A stretch of 64,000 nt of DNA, taken from Hippasteria phrygiana. Its lineage: Eukaryota; Echinodermata; Asteroidea; Valvatida; Goniasteridae. Positions 25,450 to 35,057 of this stretch are shown here, in pieces. The stretch is taken from the NCBI GenBank assembly GCA_037893225.1, contig JAZGUH010000377.1, positions 535,542 to 599,541 of the forward strand. Direction: 5' to 3'. The notes under the pieces were generated by a model. The model was not told the origin of the DNA. It did no database searches and saw nothing but the letters and a program-made list of their open reading frames with translations. Made by a program: the position numbers and the translations under genes. Numbering within the stretch: the stretch's first letter is position 1; each line of letters starts with the position of its first letter.

Positions 25450-25516
25450 GGGGTCTCGAACCATGTGCCTTCTGCCTCATGGTCTAGCACCGTATCCACT
25501 AGGCCATCGGAATGCT
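25450..25516 (-). tRNA. tRNA-like sequence (probably SINE-derived)
   Basis: The minus strand has an A-box match (TGGCCTAGTGG) and a B-box match (GGTTCGAGACC) at normal tRNA spacing, so the internal Pol III promoter is recognisable. The acceptor and anticodon stems do not pair well and the anticodon is ambiguous. It is more likely the tRNA-derived head of a SINE or a pseudo-tRNA than a functional tRNA. Confidence 0.45.
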
Positions 25517-25650
25517 CAGCAGACCTCGAGAATTATTGCATTATATACCCAGCCCTATAACGCATGCGTACGTATATTAAAAGTATTATAGAGGGCGCTC
25601 AACAATGAATCTATTCGGATGTAGTTTGGGACAAATAATTCGTATACCCA

Positions 25651-25819
25651 GCACGATATGGGGCAGAGGGGTACCCCCCTTTTGTCCCTATACCCTATAC
25701 ACTCTCCAGACTATTGTTACCTAACACATCCCCCTGGACCTCTGAAAAGAATTCCTGAGATTCCGGGAACACAATGACCAACACAAAAGAGGGGGGGTTC
25801 GCTCTGCCCCATATCGTGC
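25651..25819 (-). mobile_element. ~170-bp MITE, copy 1
   Basis: Terminal inverted repeat GCACGATATGGGGCAGA at the left and its complement at the right. The interior includes AACACAATGACCAACACAAA. It is in opposite orientation to copy 2, with which it forms a larger palindrome. Confidence 0.8.
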
Positions 25820-26021
25820 ATCATATGATAATTCGCGGCCGGGGGGGGGGGGGGGGGGGTGGGGGGGCCGGGGGGGGGGGTGTGAAGGCAACGCCGGAGT
25901 GCATAGCGGCGGGGAGGCCCGCTGGGAGGGGTGTGGAAAACAACTGAATGATGTATTATCATGACAATAAGGTTTATATTTGCCGGACTATGGAATGTCT
26001 CGTGCACCCGGCCCATATGAT

Positions 26022-26197
26022 GCACGATATGGGGCAGAAACTAGAGCGAACCCCCCCTCTTTTGTGTTGGTCATTGTGTTCCCGGAATCTCAGGAATTCT
26101 TTCAGAAGTCTAGGGGGGATGTGTTAGGTAACAATAGTCTGGAGAGTGTATCGGGTATAGGGACAGAAAGGGGGGTACCCTCTGCCCCATATCGTGC
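26022..26197 (+). mobile_element. ~175-bp MITE, copy 2
   Basis: Same family as 25651-25819 in inverted orientation. The flanking bases are mirrored too (TATACCCA outside and ATCATATG inside), so copies 1 and 2 are the arms of one palindrome spanning about 25644-26204 around a poly-G-rich centre. Confidence 0.8.
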
Positions 26198-26238
26198 TGG
26201 GTATAACCCGGCCACGGAGGAAGGTTTTCATTTATGTA

Positions 26239-26838
26239 TAGTCTGGTTCCCTGTCCTGAAGATTCCCTGACGTCTAAATATTCGGTCAGGTAGCTACCGC
26301 GGTTTAAAATAGATGACGTACAGTGTTAGTCCGAGTGACGTCAGTGGCATCATTCAAATTTTAACATTCTTGCAAAATCCAGTCCGCAAAATACTGCAAG
26401 AGTGTGGCATTGATTTTTCAGTTTGTATGCAGGCCTATAATGGAGAATTCAAATTCCAGGATCTGTAACGGGCCTGACAGATATTTTGGTATTCCGAACA
26501 TCAACGTTAATAGCCGAATATTACCGAAAACAAGTTCGGAAAACCTCGGACATTTTCGGAAAAGGCAGAATCTGGGAATTTTCGTCACGTGACATTGGCG
26601 GATACCGGAAGCACGATGTGGGGGGAAAAGGGACCCCTCTTTTGTGTTGGTCATTGTGTTCCCGGAATTTTAGGAATTCTATTCAGAAATCTAGGGGATG
26701 TGTTAGATAACAATAATCTGGAGTGTGCTTAGGGTATAGGGATAAAAGGGGGGGGGGGGGTAAACCCTTTCCCCATGCCATCGTGCAGGGTATCCGGATC
26801 AGAAATAGTCAGAATATTTTGGTCTGGGAACCAGACTA
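26239..26838. mobile_element. ~600-bp element with TAGTCTGGTTCCC termini
   Basis: TAGTCTGGTTCCC at 26239 is mirrored by GGGAACCAGACTA ending at 26838. No open frame of note lies between. It contains the third copy of the 175-bp MITE. No target-site duplication was recognised, so the exact ends are provisional. Confidence 0.5.
26611..26786 (+). mobile_element. ~175-bp MITE, copy 3
   Basis: Same family as copies 1 and 2 (GCACGAT.TGGGG ends, TTGTGTTGGTCATTGTGTTC core) but more diverged, with poly-G expansion near 26748-26760. Confidence 0.75.
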
Positions 26839-27012
26839 GACGATGCATATGCAGGTGCGCTGCATAGGAGGTGCGCATACCCCGTGTCTAGATTTCGCGT
26901 ACGAACTCGCGATCGCATCGCACACATGGATGGGTACGGGTACGGATGCATGCTAGTCCATGCTTGCCAGTGAATAAGCCAATGAGAAGAGGTCTACTAC
27001 ATCTACACACTA

Positions 27013-27050
27013 CGCTGGTATACGTATACGTATACGTATACGTATCAGCG
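27013..27050. repeat. (TATACG)n palindromic microsatellite
   Basis: CGCTGGTATACG repeats end in TATCAGCG, so the whole tract is nearly self-complementary and could extrude a cruciform. Confidence 0.8.
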
Positions 27051-27190
27051 GTTTGACATGCCATGCCGTAAGTAAAATATGGCGCCGTTTCAAACAAAGT
27101 CGTAGTGTATTAAGCCACGTGTGCGGTGAATAGACATGATTTGATCATCCGCGATCCATATTCGTCCAAAGTTGTCTGACTACAGTTGCA

Positions 27191-27260
27191 GCCACACAAC
27201 TCACATCTGTCATGTCTGTCAGTAGAAGTTCTACCAAAGCACCGTATGGCGGGTAAGTAA
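27191..27260 (+). repeat. Duplicated exon-like motif, copy 1
   Basis: CACACAACTCACATCTGTC, then TTCTACCAAAGCACCGTATG and GCGGGTAAGTAAC. The same arrangement recurs at 30143-30235. An ATG lies just before a GTAAGT donor-like site, as if this were a tiny first exon. No downstream partner was recognised. Confidence 0.55.
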
Positions 27261-27350
27261 CTAACAACACAGTTTACATGTAGTTCAGGCTAACTATGCT
27301 TCGGACATGTGTATGGCCGGTCATGCATGGAGGAAGAGTAGCCTCACGAC

Positions 27351-28376
27351 TAGTCCGAGTAACTTGGACCCTTCATATCGCCTTTTTTAACATTTGGACA
27401 TGATCTGGCGATAGTAGGGTCCAAGTCGATTGCGCGATAGAGAATGGCCAAAAATTCAATCCAAACAAAAAACATCAGAATTCAACCTTACAACGGCCAC
27501 CAAAATACTAGATACGCCACCGCCTGAACAAGTGGGGTTCCATGATCAGATAAATGTACCAAGGTTTACTTAACATCCAAATGAAATGAAATTTTACCGT
27601 TTAATTCCCAGAGACCTCCCGCAGAACATGTCTTTTCGCTTTTTTGGAGTTCAAATATAGTGACTCCTCCATCTTGCATGACGTACGTCACCCTGATGCG
27701 CAGCGCCCGCATGCACCTAGTCTAGGTTCCAAGACGTTCTTAGCAGTGCGACGTATAGCGCGCACGGCCGGCCGACAGCACCCTCTCGCTACACATACAC
27801 ACGCCAAGGCGTGTGTTTGTGTTTGTGTAGCTAGAGGGCGCTGCCGTGCGCGCTGTACGTCGCACCGCGCTAAGGACGTCTTGGAACCAAGACTAGCATG
27901 CACTGCGCGACAACCTGTTTATGCCGGCGACTGTTTCGTGAAGAATTTCCTACCCCATGACGCGCGTGCAACCTCGAATCAATATACTACACATGCTACA
28001 TGTATAACTCTATGATCTACACACGAACACGTACAGCGACGGTTTTACCACTCACGAAACAGTCGCCGGCAGGTTGTCGGGCGGTGCATGCGGGCGCTGC
28101 GCATCAGGGTGACGTCATGCACGGTCGAGGGGTACGGTCACTATTCGAACTACGTACTGACCGACTACAAAAAAGCGAAAAGACATGTTCTGCGGGGGTC
28201 TCTGGGAATGAAACGGTAAAATTTCACTTTTTATTTGGATGTTATTGTTAAGTAAACCTTGGTACATTTATCTGATCATGGAACTCCACTTGTTCAGGTG
28301 ATGGCGTATCTAGTATTTTGGTATTTTGTCCAAATGTTAAAAAAGGCGATATGAAGGGTCCAAGTTACTCGGACTA
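27351..28376. mobile_element. ~1.03-kb palindromic element with 9-bp target-site duplication (Mutator-like)
   Basis: CCTCACGAC at 27342-27350 is repeated exactly at 28377-28385. The element starts TAGTCCGAGTAACTTGGACC and ends with the exact complement. Inverted similarity continues through most of both ~350-bp arms (GATACGCCACC, AGGTTTACTTAA, AGAACATGTCTTTTCGCTTTTT and GCGCAGCGCCCGCATGCACC blocks). A 9-bp duplication with long inverted repeats is the signature of Mutator-like (MULE) elements. It encodes no transposase. A second MITE (27718-27895) is inserted in its left arm. Confidence 0.85.
27718..27895. mobile_element. 178-bp nested MITE, copy 1 of the TAGTCTTGGTTCC family
   Basis: Ends TAGTCTAGGTTCCAAGACG and its near complement. 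The flanks GCATGCACC (27709-27717) and GCATGCACT (27896-27904) are a 9-bp target duplication with one substitution. The host element's other arm (about 28082-28100) shows the uninterrupted sequence. The interior is a palindrome with a CACCCTCTCGCTACACA arm. Related copies are at 38579-38752 and 60418-60591. Confidence 0.85.
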
Positions 28377-28401
28377 CCTCACGACTACCTACAAATACAT
28401 G

Positions 28402-28954
28402 TAGGGCTGTAAATAGTTCTTTTTTTTTTACTTCTGGCTTTTTACTGTCACAGTGAAAAGCCAGAAGTTAAAAAGGAGGCGATTGTGTAGTGTAGGTATT
28501 TTTGTTCCCTTAATCATGGTTTCCTACCTCCATGCCCTAAGCATAAGGGAACAAAAATCCACTTTTACTTGCCAAACTAGTTAGTAGTTAACGACATTAC
28601 AAACCAACAGGTATGCCGTAGATAAAGGGCAGGGGTTTAGTTTTGAGGGAAATTTGGGGGTAAAGCGGCGATGAGGACAACAAAACGCAATGCAAAAATA
28701 GAGATGGCGATCACCGCGACGCACAGTAAACACGCAAAACCGCGTCATTCGCATAGCAACTGCCGTAAAGCGCGTAAGAAAATTGCATTTTCTACTGAAA
28801 TAAACTGTTCAAAATTACAAAAAACAATAAGTCTGCTTTTAGGTTGAAAAAGTCATTTTGGAATGAGAAAAAATACCCTTGAATCTAATTTCATCAAAAC
28901 TAAAGAGGGGCCCTACACTACACAATCGCCAAAAAGGAACCATTTACAGCCCTA
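28402..28954. mobile_element. ~550-bp palindromic MITE (TAGGGCTGTAAATGG family)
   Basis: TAGGGCTGTAAATAGTTC at the left and the complement of TAGGGCTGTAAATGGTTCC at the right. GCGATTGTGTAGTGTAGG (28480-28497) pairs with CCTACACTACACAATCGC near 28912-28929. An inner hairpin, ACTTCTGGCTTTT with AAAAGCCAGAAGT, lies at 28429-28470. It shares termini with the 5715-6940 element and begins about 16 bp after the target duplication of the preceding element. Confidence 0.75.
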
Positions 28955-28981
28955 TTATTTGTTGGGCTACCCCACGACTCT

Positions 28982-29709
28982 AGTGTGGCTGGCGGATTTT
29001 GACATCGGGCTGGTCCTTTACATGTCCATATACATGTATATGTTCGTGTGGTGAGAATTTCAAAAATTTGTGCGGTTGGGTAGCACTATCTGGACAGCGT
29101 TTTTAACGGTCTGGAGGTGTTCTCTGTCGTCTTAGTTAGCTATCCCCCAAACTGCTAACGGCTAGTCATCTTACTCACCATAGATGTTCCACTGAAATGG
29201 AATGGTGTCCAAGTTGAGTTCAATGTCCAATATTTCGGGAAATGGTAAGTAAGATGACTAGCCATAAGCAGTTTGGGATAGTTAATACCACAGAGAACAC
29301 ATCCAGACCATTAAAAACTGGTGTCAGCCATTTGGAAATGACGTCACCGTGTTCCAAACAGCTTGCTGACGGTTGTTTGATGAGAGCACAGCTAGCTTAT
29401 TACGATTTCGCATGAGATGTTCCACTGAAATCGTGTTAGCTAGTTTGCTCTCATTAAGCAGCCGTCGGCAAGCTGTTTCGAACACGGTGACGTCATTTTA
29501 AAATGGCTGACACAAGTTGAAATCGTTTGCACGCAAGACTATGGTGTCCAAGTTTAATGTCCAATATTTCGGAAAATGGTAAGTAAGATAGCTACATGTG
29601 TAAGATGACAATCCAGACCGTTCAAAACGCTGTCCAAATTCTCACCACACGAACATATGGGCAGGACGTGTGGCAGATCAGCTCGATGTCAAAATCTGCC
29701 AGCCACACT
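28982..29709. mobile_element. ~730-bp nested-palindrome element
   Basis: The outer arms AGTGTGGCTGGC.GATTTTGAC pair across 28982-29007 and 29684-29709. Further inverted blocks include ATATGTTCGTGTGGTGAGAA and GGACAGCGTTTT. Two more inverted repeats lie inside: 29132-29180 with 29245-29290, and 29312-29390 with 29440-29512 (containing GTGACGTCATTT and AGCTTGC-GACGG blocks). No protein is encoded. Confidence 0.75.
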
Positions 29710-29744
29710 CATGGGGCTAGGAGGAAAAGGCACGATACTACCCT

Positions 29745-30050
29745 CCGTAGTCATTTGAACTTGAAGCATGTACAACGTCGCGTCATGATCGTCATTACCT
29801 ACTATACACTGGGCTTGAATTTCATTCAAATAATTTTACGCTGACAAGATCATCATTGGACTACGCGTACTACCAGACCAGAGCATTTGGGAAAAGACAA
29901 ATTATTATGTTTATCAAAAGTCAGTAACTGAAACTGATCAGGAATTTCTGTTCAGGCAGTGTCAACTGTATAACAAAAAAATATCAAAATTTGTCAATGA
30001 TGAAAAAAATCCGGCAGACTTCATTCCTCCATGGTTAGGCCAAGTAAACA
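29745..30050 (+). repeat. Direct repeat, copy 1
   Basis: Matches 30958-31245 in the same orientation over about 290 bp. Shared blocks are GAAGCATGTACAACGTC, GACAAGATCATCATT, CATTTGGGAAAAGACAAATTA and AAAAGTCAGTAACTGAAACTG. The copies differ by small indels and substitutions. No conserved frame is seen. Confidence 0.8.
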
Positions 30051-30142
30051 AAACATGTTTAGCATTCGGGTTTTGTAAACAAAAAAAAGGACTGGCTTTT
30101 TATTGTTTGTTTTTAAGATGGCCGCCATTCTTTTTAAATGTC

Positions 30143-30235
30143 CAGCTACACAACTCACATCTGTCAGGCTGTCCTTCCCTTCTACTGCAGTAGTGGTAGT
30201 TCTACCAAAGCACCGTATGCCGGGTAAGTAAGTTT
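30143..30235 (+). repeat. Duplicated exon-like motif, copy 2
   Basis: Second copy of the 27191-27260 motif: CACAACTCACATCTGTCAG, an insert, TTCTACCAAAGCACCGTATG, then CCGGGTAAGTAAG. The donor-like GTAAGTAAG is retained. Confidence 0.55.
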
Positions 30236-30770
30236 TATGTATAGTACATGTAGCCTCGTTGTGCTTGGGGCTCGGACAACTCTACCGTTGGCCGACGTGA
30301 TTCGGGACAACTCGTCCATTGAGACAAGTCAACTCGCAGATAGGGGAATCGCTGGGGTAATCCCTGGGGTACTCGACGAGGGGGGGGGGGGGGGTTCGCT
30401 GGGGATCTGGGCTGGGCGTCGGTCTATGTTTTGTGGCAAGGGGCTGGGATATGCGGGGACCTTCATGTACATGTACATGTACATGTATGTAGGAACCTTG
30501 CTTATTGTACGTTAATTGGGGGAATAAATTTGAAACCTGTCGAATACAAGCATTACAAAATATCAGAAAATACTTCGAATAACAAACTACATGAACTAGT
30601 ATTAAACCATAACGAATTTGGAATCCACAAATTTAACATCTTGCCGCTACACTGACTATCATCAACTGAGATGGTTAGGAATACCGGCTTATCAATGCAT
30701 CGGTGCTATGATAAATAATGGTGCGGCTGCACGCGCGTACATGGTGCGCCACGCCATCTGCACCGTGAAC

Positions 30771-30910
30771 TCGACGGTCGCGTTGTCTCGCTGGTCTCGA
30801 CGGTCGCGTTGGTCTCGACGGTCGCGTTGTCTCGACGGTCGCGTTGTCTCGACGGTCGCGTTGTCTCGACGGTCGCGTTGTCTCGACGGTCGCGTTGTCT
30901 CGACGGTCGA
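30771..30910 (+). repeat. 17-bp minisatellite
   Basis: About eight copies of GTCTCGACGGTCGCGTT in a GC-rich block, with some spacing variation at the left. It is open in several frames on both strands (repeating Ser/Arg-rich peptides) because of its composition, and there is no gene evidence. Confidence 0.9.
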
Positions 30911-30957
30911 ATCGGCCGACATCTGCTCAGACATGTACATGTATGGTCATGCATGGG

Positions 30958-31245
30958 GGAGTCATTTGAAGCATGTACAACGTCACATCATGATCGTCGT
31001 TACCTACTATATACTGGGCCTGAATTCCATACAAATAATTTTTAACACTGACAAGATCATCATTATGCATACTACCAGACCAAAGCATTTGGGAAAAGAC
31101 AAATTATGTTTATCAAAAGTCAGTAACTGAAACTGATCAGGAATTTATGTTCAGGCAGTGTCAGGTGTTAACTGCAATTCGTATAACAAAAAATTCAAAA
31201 TTTGTCAATGATGAAAACAATCAGGCATACTTTATTCATACAAAA
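30958..31245 (+). repeat. Direct repeat, copy 2
   Basis: Partner of 29745-30050. The two copies flank the 17-bp minisatellite and exon-like motif copy 2. A poly-A run of about 21 bases is just downstream (31285-31305). Confidence 0.8.
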
Positions 31246-31397
31246 TGTGGAATTGTTTTTTTTCTCTTTGGTTAGGGCAATTAAAAAAAAAAAAAAAAAA
31301 AAAAATCAAGGTTTATTTTTAAGATGGCTGCCATTCTTTTTAATTTCTAACAACCGTAGGTTTTTCAGCTGTTCAAATACACAAAAATCCAGGCGAC

Positions 31398-32492
31398 TAA
31401 GCCTGTTCGATATGACGATATTTCCCGATATTTCGATATTTTTTTCATATCGAAAATCGTATCGGCCCCTTTAAAAAAAACCGGAATATCGGGGAATTCG
31501 ATTTACCGAAGAATATCGCGATATATTTCTTTTGTGGATTTGTCCAGTTTACTTTGCTCGAAATTCCAGTTATTTCCAATTATTGGACGGTAGAATAGTA
31601 TATAATGTATCATGATGTACCATGGAGGAATAACAAAATACATACATGCACTAAATGTGTCTTTCTTTGACCGTTTTCTAAACCCCGACATGACATCTCC
31701 GCTCCGCGCGATTTACCTTCCGAACGATTTGCCCTCCGTGCCGTACGTTGTCAAGTGCAAACAACGTCTTATTCCCAGTGTACAATGTACGTACCTACAC
31801 GCTTGCAAACTCATCTTGAGATCGAGGGGTATGGCAATTGTTTGCAATAAGGTCAACCCCTGTAGCGCATCTGCGCGTGCGCGTTGCTTTGTTGCTAGCT
31901 TTCGTCAAGTGCAAGCAACCGCACTGAATGCCAACGTCTTTCCCCAGTGTACAAGGCACACGCAGTTAGGTGTAGCATGGAGGTAGGTCCATGGGTGTAG
32001 TTACGTGTAGCGAACTGCGCCGAGTCTTGAGAAAAGATTAAAACACGTGGCGCGCATCCATTGTACATTGTGCAATGTCATGTCGTCTTCACAAAAAATA
32101 CGACACGATCGTTTGTTGACAGCTCGCATGTGATCGTCCATGGTATTATCATCTGTGTTACTAATCAACAATGCTGAAATAGAAACAAACGCTAGTCTTT
32201 CTGGAGTGCCATAAAGTAGCCAACTGAAGGTAAATGTCGTAAAACTCCAAATACTCAACGAGCGAAGGGAAGCTTTGTCAAACCGGCCCCCCGTTCCTGC
32301 CGTTAAATCCCGGCGGGCCCGATCCCGGCGGTGGCCCCGATCTCATGATGCCGTGGTGACTTCCGTCATGTATTTTTTATTCCTCCGTTCTTCCGGTAAT
32401 GAAAAAGTGACGTCATCACGATAATATCGAATATCGCGATATTTTTCTGCCGATATTTCAGTATCAAAATAAATGGATATCGAACAGCCTTA
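31398..32492. mobile_element. 1,095-bp hAT-like non-autonomous element with 8-bp target duplication
   Basis: CAGGCGAC at 31390-31397 is repeated exactly at 32493-32500. The ends are TAAGCCTGTTCGATAT and the complement of TAAGGCTGTTCGATAT, followed by CGATATTTC-type repeats in both arms. An exact 8-bp duplication is typical of hAT elements. The interior contains no transposase, only short unrelated frames. Confidence 0.9.
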
Positions 32493-32500
32493 CAGGCGAC

Positions 32501-33137
32501 CCTAAAAAGGAAATGGGAGGGGATGCTAAACATGTCTTTTTTTTACTTTGGTGTTGGACTGTGCTAAATATGTAGACTCTGCAGTATACCCAAATTACTG
32601 GAATCTGGCCATGTGTATTTCAAGCCTCTCCATACCATGAACTATATGAAGCCCCCACGGATGTGGCTGGGTAATTTGCTATGCGTACCCTTATTAGCCA
32701 GTTGAAGCCCATGCATCTGTGTATCCAAATTTATGAACAATGATGTTAAACAAATTTCCAAGCATGCCAAGTAGGCCTGGCATCAGATGTCAAAAGTGAA
32801 TGTACATGTACATCCAGTGGAAATGGGGAACTGCAGTGCATATCCAATGTAAACATGATAAGCAAGTGAAAAAAAAAGCCTTGCCACTGAGGCAAAATGC
32901 CTGCAAAGCCAAATTGTGTACTAACCTCATATCTCTCAAATATACTTCAGTCAGTCACATTTTGATGTACATGTGTATTAAATGAATGTTTACTGATATT
33001 GTTTATTGCTGTCTGAATGCTGTCTGATGCACTGAAAATTGTCATTAAACTGTTGCATTATAAACCAACAAGATTAGTGTATTATTTAATTATTATGATT
33101 TTGATTTAATTCTCGCTTTACTGTCTTTTCTACAGAT
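32501..33137. other. Intergenic DNA, no gene recognised
   Basis: AT-rich DNA with one ACATGTACATGTA-type tract near 32800. A pyrimidine tract ending TTTCTACAG at 33129-33137 precedes the putative gene fragment that follows. Confidence 0.45.
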
Positions 33138-33660
33138 TATCATGGGTGACCGGAGAAAGCCCCCTCTGAATGTGATGATGTGGAAAATGTCACTACTTTG
33201 AAGAAAGGTGTTCTTGTGGCACTATATGCAAAGTACATGTATATCAAAGAAATACCACTGGCACGGTGCTACATGGACAGGTACAATGCAAACCATTATA
33301 TAATGGTGTCTGATCAAACAGGAAACCTGCCTGATTTAAGGATGGCGATATAGGACTTTGCGCCAACATAAAAGGGGTGCCTAAAAGCATCAACCCAAGA
33401 ATGCCTGAAAAAAACATCCTGAGCTTGAAAAAAGCAAACTTGTCACTGAACTTCGCACGTAATTACATGTAGATGCTTAGAAGGCAACTGTACCTGCAGT
33501 AGAAAAAACTGAAAAGTATGAATTGCCCATGATCAAAGGGACATGGTCACTACCACTGAGAGGTTTACATAAGAACTTTTTTCATACAGGACACTTTAGA
33601 TATGTCCATATCTTACCAATGGCCACAACTGGCAAACACATGGTATTCTGATGGTGGATG
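33138..33660 (+). pseudogene. Degenerate coding-like fragment, unidentified
   Basis: After the acceptor-like CTTTTCTACAG, one frame is open from about 33165 to 33352 and reads as an ordinary protein (KKGVLVALYAKYMYIKEIPL, then ARCYMDRYNANHYI and NLPDLRMAI) before a stop. Further protein-like pieces follow in shifted frames (for example PMIKGTWSLPLRG around 33527). This looks like a decayed gene or transposon ORF, but no family was recognised. It may be only chance coding likeness. Confidence 0.25.
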
Positions 33661-33855
33661 TAAGTTTTATTGGAACTGCCAAGAAAGTTAAATCACCATG
33701 TACATGTACGTGTAATTCCTATTACCGTTACAAACGTTGGGTGCTTGTATCCAATTGCAAGGATCAGTATTTCTCAGACAAGGGCCTAATGGAGGAAAAA
33801 AGGAGTTGGGGCTGTGGGGCTTTCTTTTCACATTTTCAGAGTGAACAAAGAAACT

Positions 33856-33928
33856 GGCAGGAGCGGGATTCGAACCTGCGACCTCTCGGTTACTGTACCA
33901 GCACTCTAACAACTGAGCTATCTTGCTA
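33856..33928 (-). tRNA. tRNA-like sequence (pseudo-tRNA or SINE head)
   Basis: On the minus strand it has an exact A box (TAGCTCAGTTG) and an exact B box (GGTTCGAATCC) at tRNA spacing, and about 73 nt in all. The T stem pairs with one mismatch and the acceptor stem pairs 5 of 7. The anticodon stem is poor and the base before the anticodon is not T, so amino-acid identity cannot be assigned. It is most likely a tRNA-derived SINE or a pseudo-tRNA. Confidence 0.5.
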
Positions 33929-34198
33929 TCAATTATTATTACTGTTTTTTGGTTTTTTTTTAGGCTTTGTCCTTCAACTTAACACGGAATGAATAAAATT
34001 GGCATTTTACATGTACATGTAAATGCTTACCTTTATATTCTGCATGGAACTCCATGTGGTTTTAGTGTTGCATTCTGGTCGCACATCAGGAAGGAGGTTA
34101 CATTAATTTTTGTATTTGACTTTTAAATTAACGTGCATAATAATTTTTCTTTAAATCTACAGTATGTGTCTGCAGAAACCAGGAGAGACACCATACTA

Positions 34199-35057
34199 AA
34201 TGGACATTAAAATGAACAGTTTCTGATCAAACTCCGGTCATTCTGAGTGGACATTAGAATAGCTGGTTTCTGATCATACTCCGGCCATTCTGAATGGACA
34301 TTAGAACGGCCGGTTTCTGATCATACACCGGCCATTCTGAGTGGACATTGGAATGGCTGGTTTCTGATCATACTCCGGCCATTCTGAGTGGACTTTAGAA
34401 AAGCCGGTTTCTGATCATACTCCGGCCATTCTGAGTGGACATTGGAATAGCCGGTCTCTGATCATACTCCGGCCATTCTGAGTGGACATTAGAAAAGCCG
34501 GTTTCTGATCAGACTCCGGCCATTCTGAGTGAACATTGGAATAGCCGGTCTCTGATCATACTCCGGCCATTGTGAGTGGACATTGGAATAGCCGGTTTCT
34601 GATCATACTCCGGCCATTCTGAGTGGACATTGGAATAGCCGGTCTCTGATCATACTCCGGCCATTCTGAGTGGACATTAGAATAGCCGGTTTCTGATCAT
34701 ACTCCGGCCATTCTGAGTGGACATTGGAATAGCCGGTCTCTGATCATACTCCGGCCATTCTGAGTGGACATTGGAATGGCCGGTTTCTGATCATACTCCG
34801 GCCATTCTGAATGGACATTGGAATGGCCGGTTTCTGATCATACTCCAGCCATTCTGAGTGGACATTAGAATAGCCGGTTTCTGATCATACTCCGGCCATT
34901 CTGAGTGGACATTGGAATGGCCGGTTTCTGATCATACTCCGGCCATTCTGAGTGGACATTGGAATAGCCGGTCTCTCATCATACTCCGGCCATTTTGAGT
35001 GGACATAAGAATAGCCGGTTTCTGATCAGACTCCGGCCATTCTGAGTGGACTTTAGA
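34199..35057 (+). repeat. Satellite array, ~18 copies of a 47-bp unit
   Basis: Consensus blocks GAGTGGACATTGGAATAGCC, GGTTTCTGATCATACTCC and GGCCATTCT. Copies are about 90-98% alike, with a recurring choice between GGAATAGCCGGTCTCTG and AGAATAGCCGGTTTCTG variants. Each unit has TGATCA flanked by CCGG motifs, giving imperfect dyad symmetry. It is non-coding. Confidence 0.95.

Noticed and set aside
24956..25499. Pro/Gly-rich ORFs of 80-156 codons
   Set aside because: They exist because a ~38-base poly-G run is open in several frames on both strands. No domain is visible.
30618..31130. 170-codon ORF over the 17-bp minisatellite
   Set aside because: Low-complexity Ser/Arg repeat from the minisatellite, open in opposite-strand frames as well.
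30771..35057. CRISPR-like arrays (17-bp, 47-bp repeats)
   Set aside because: Repeats are contiguous without unique spacers, and the DNA is eukaryotic. These are minisatellites or satellites.
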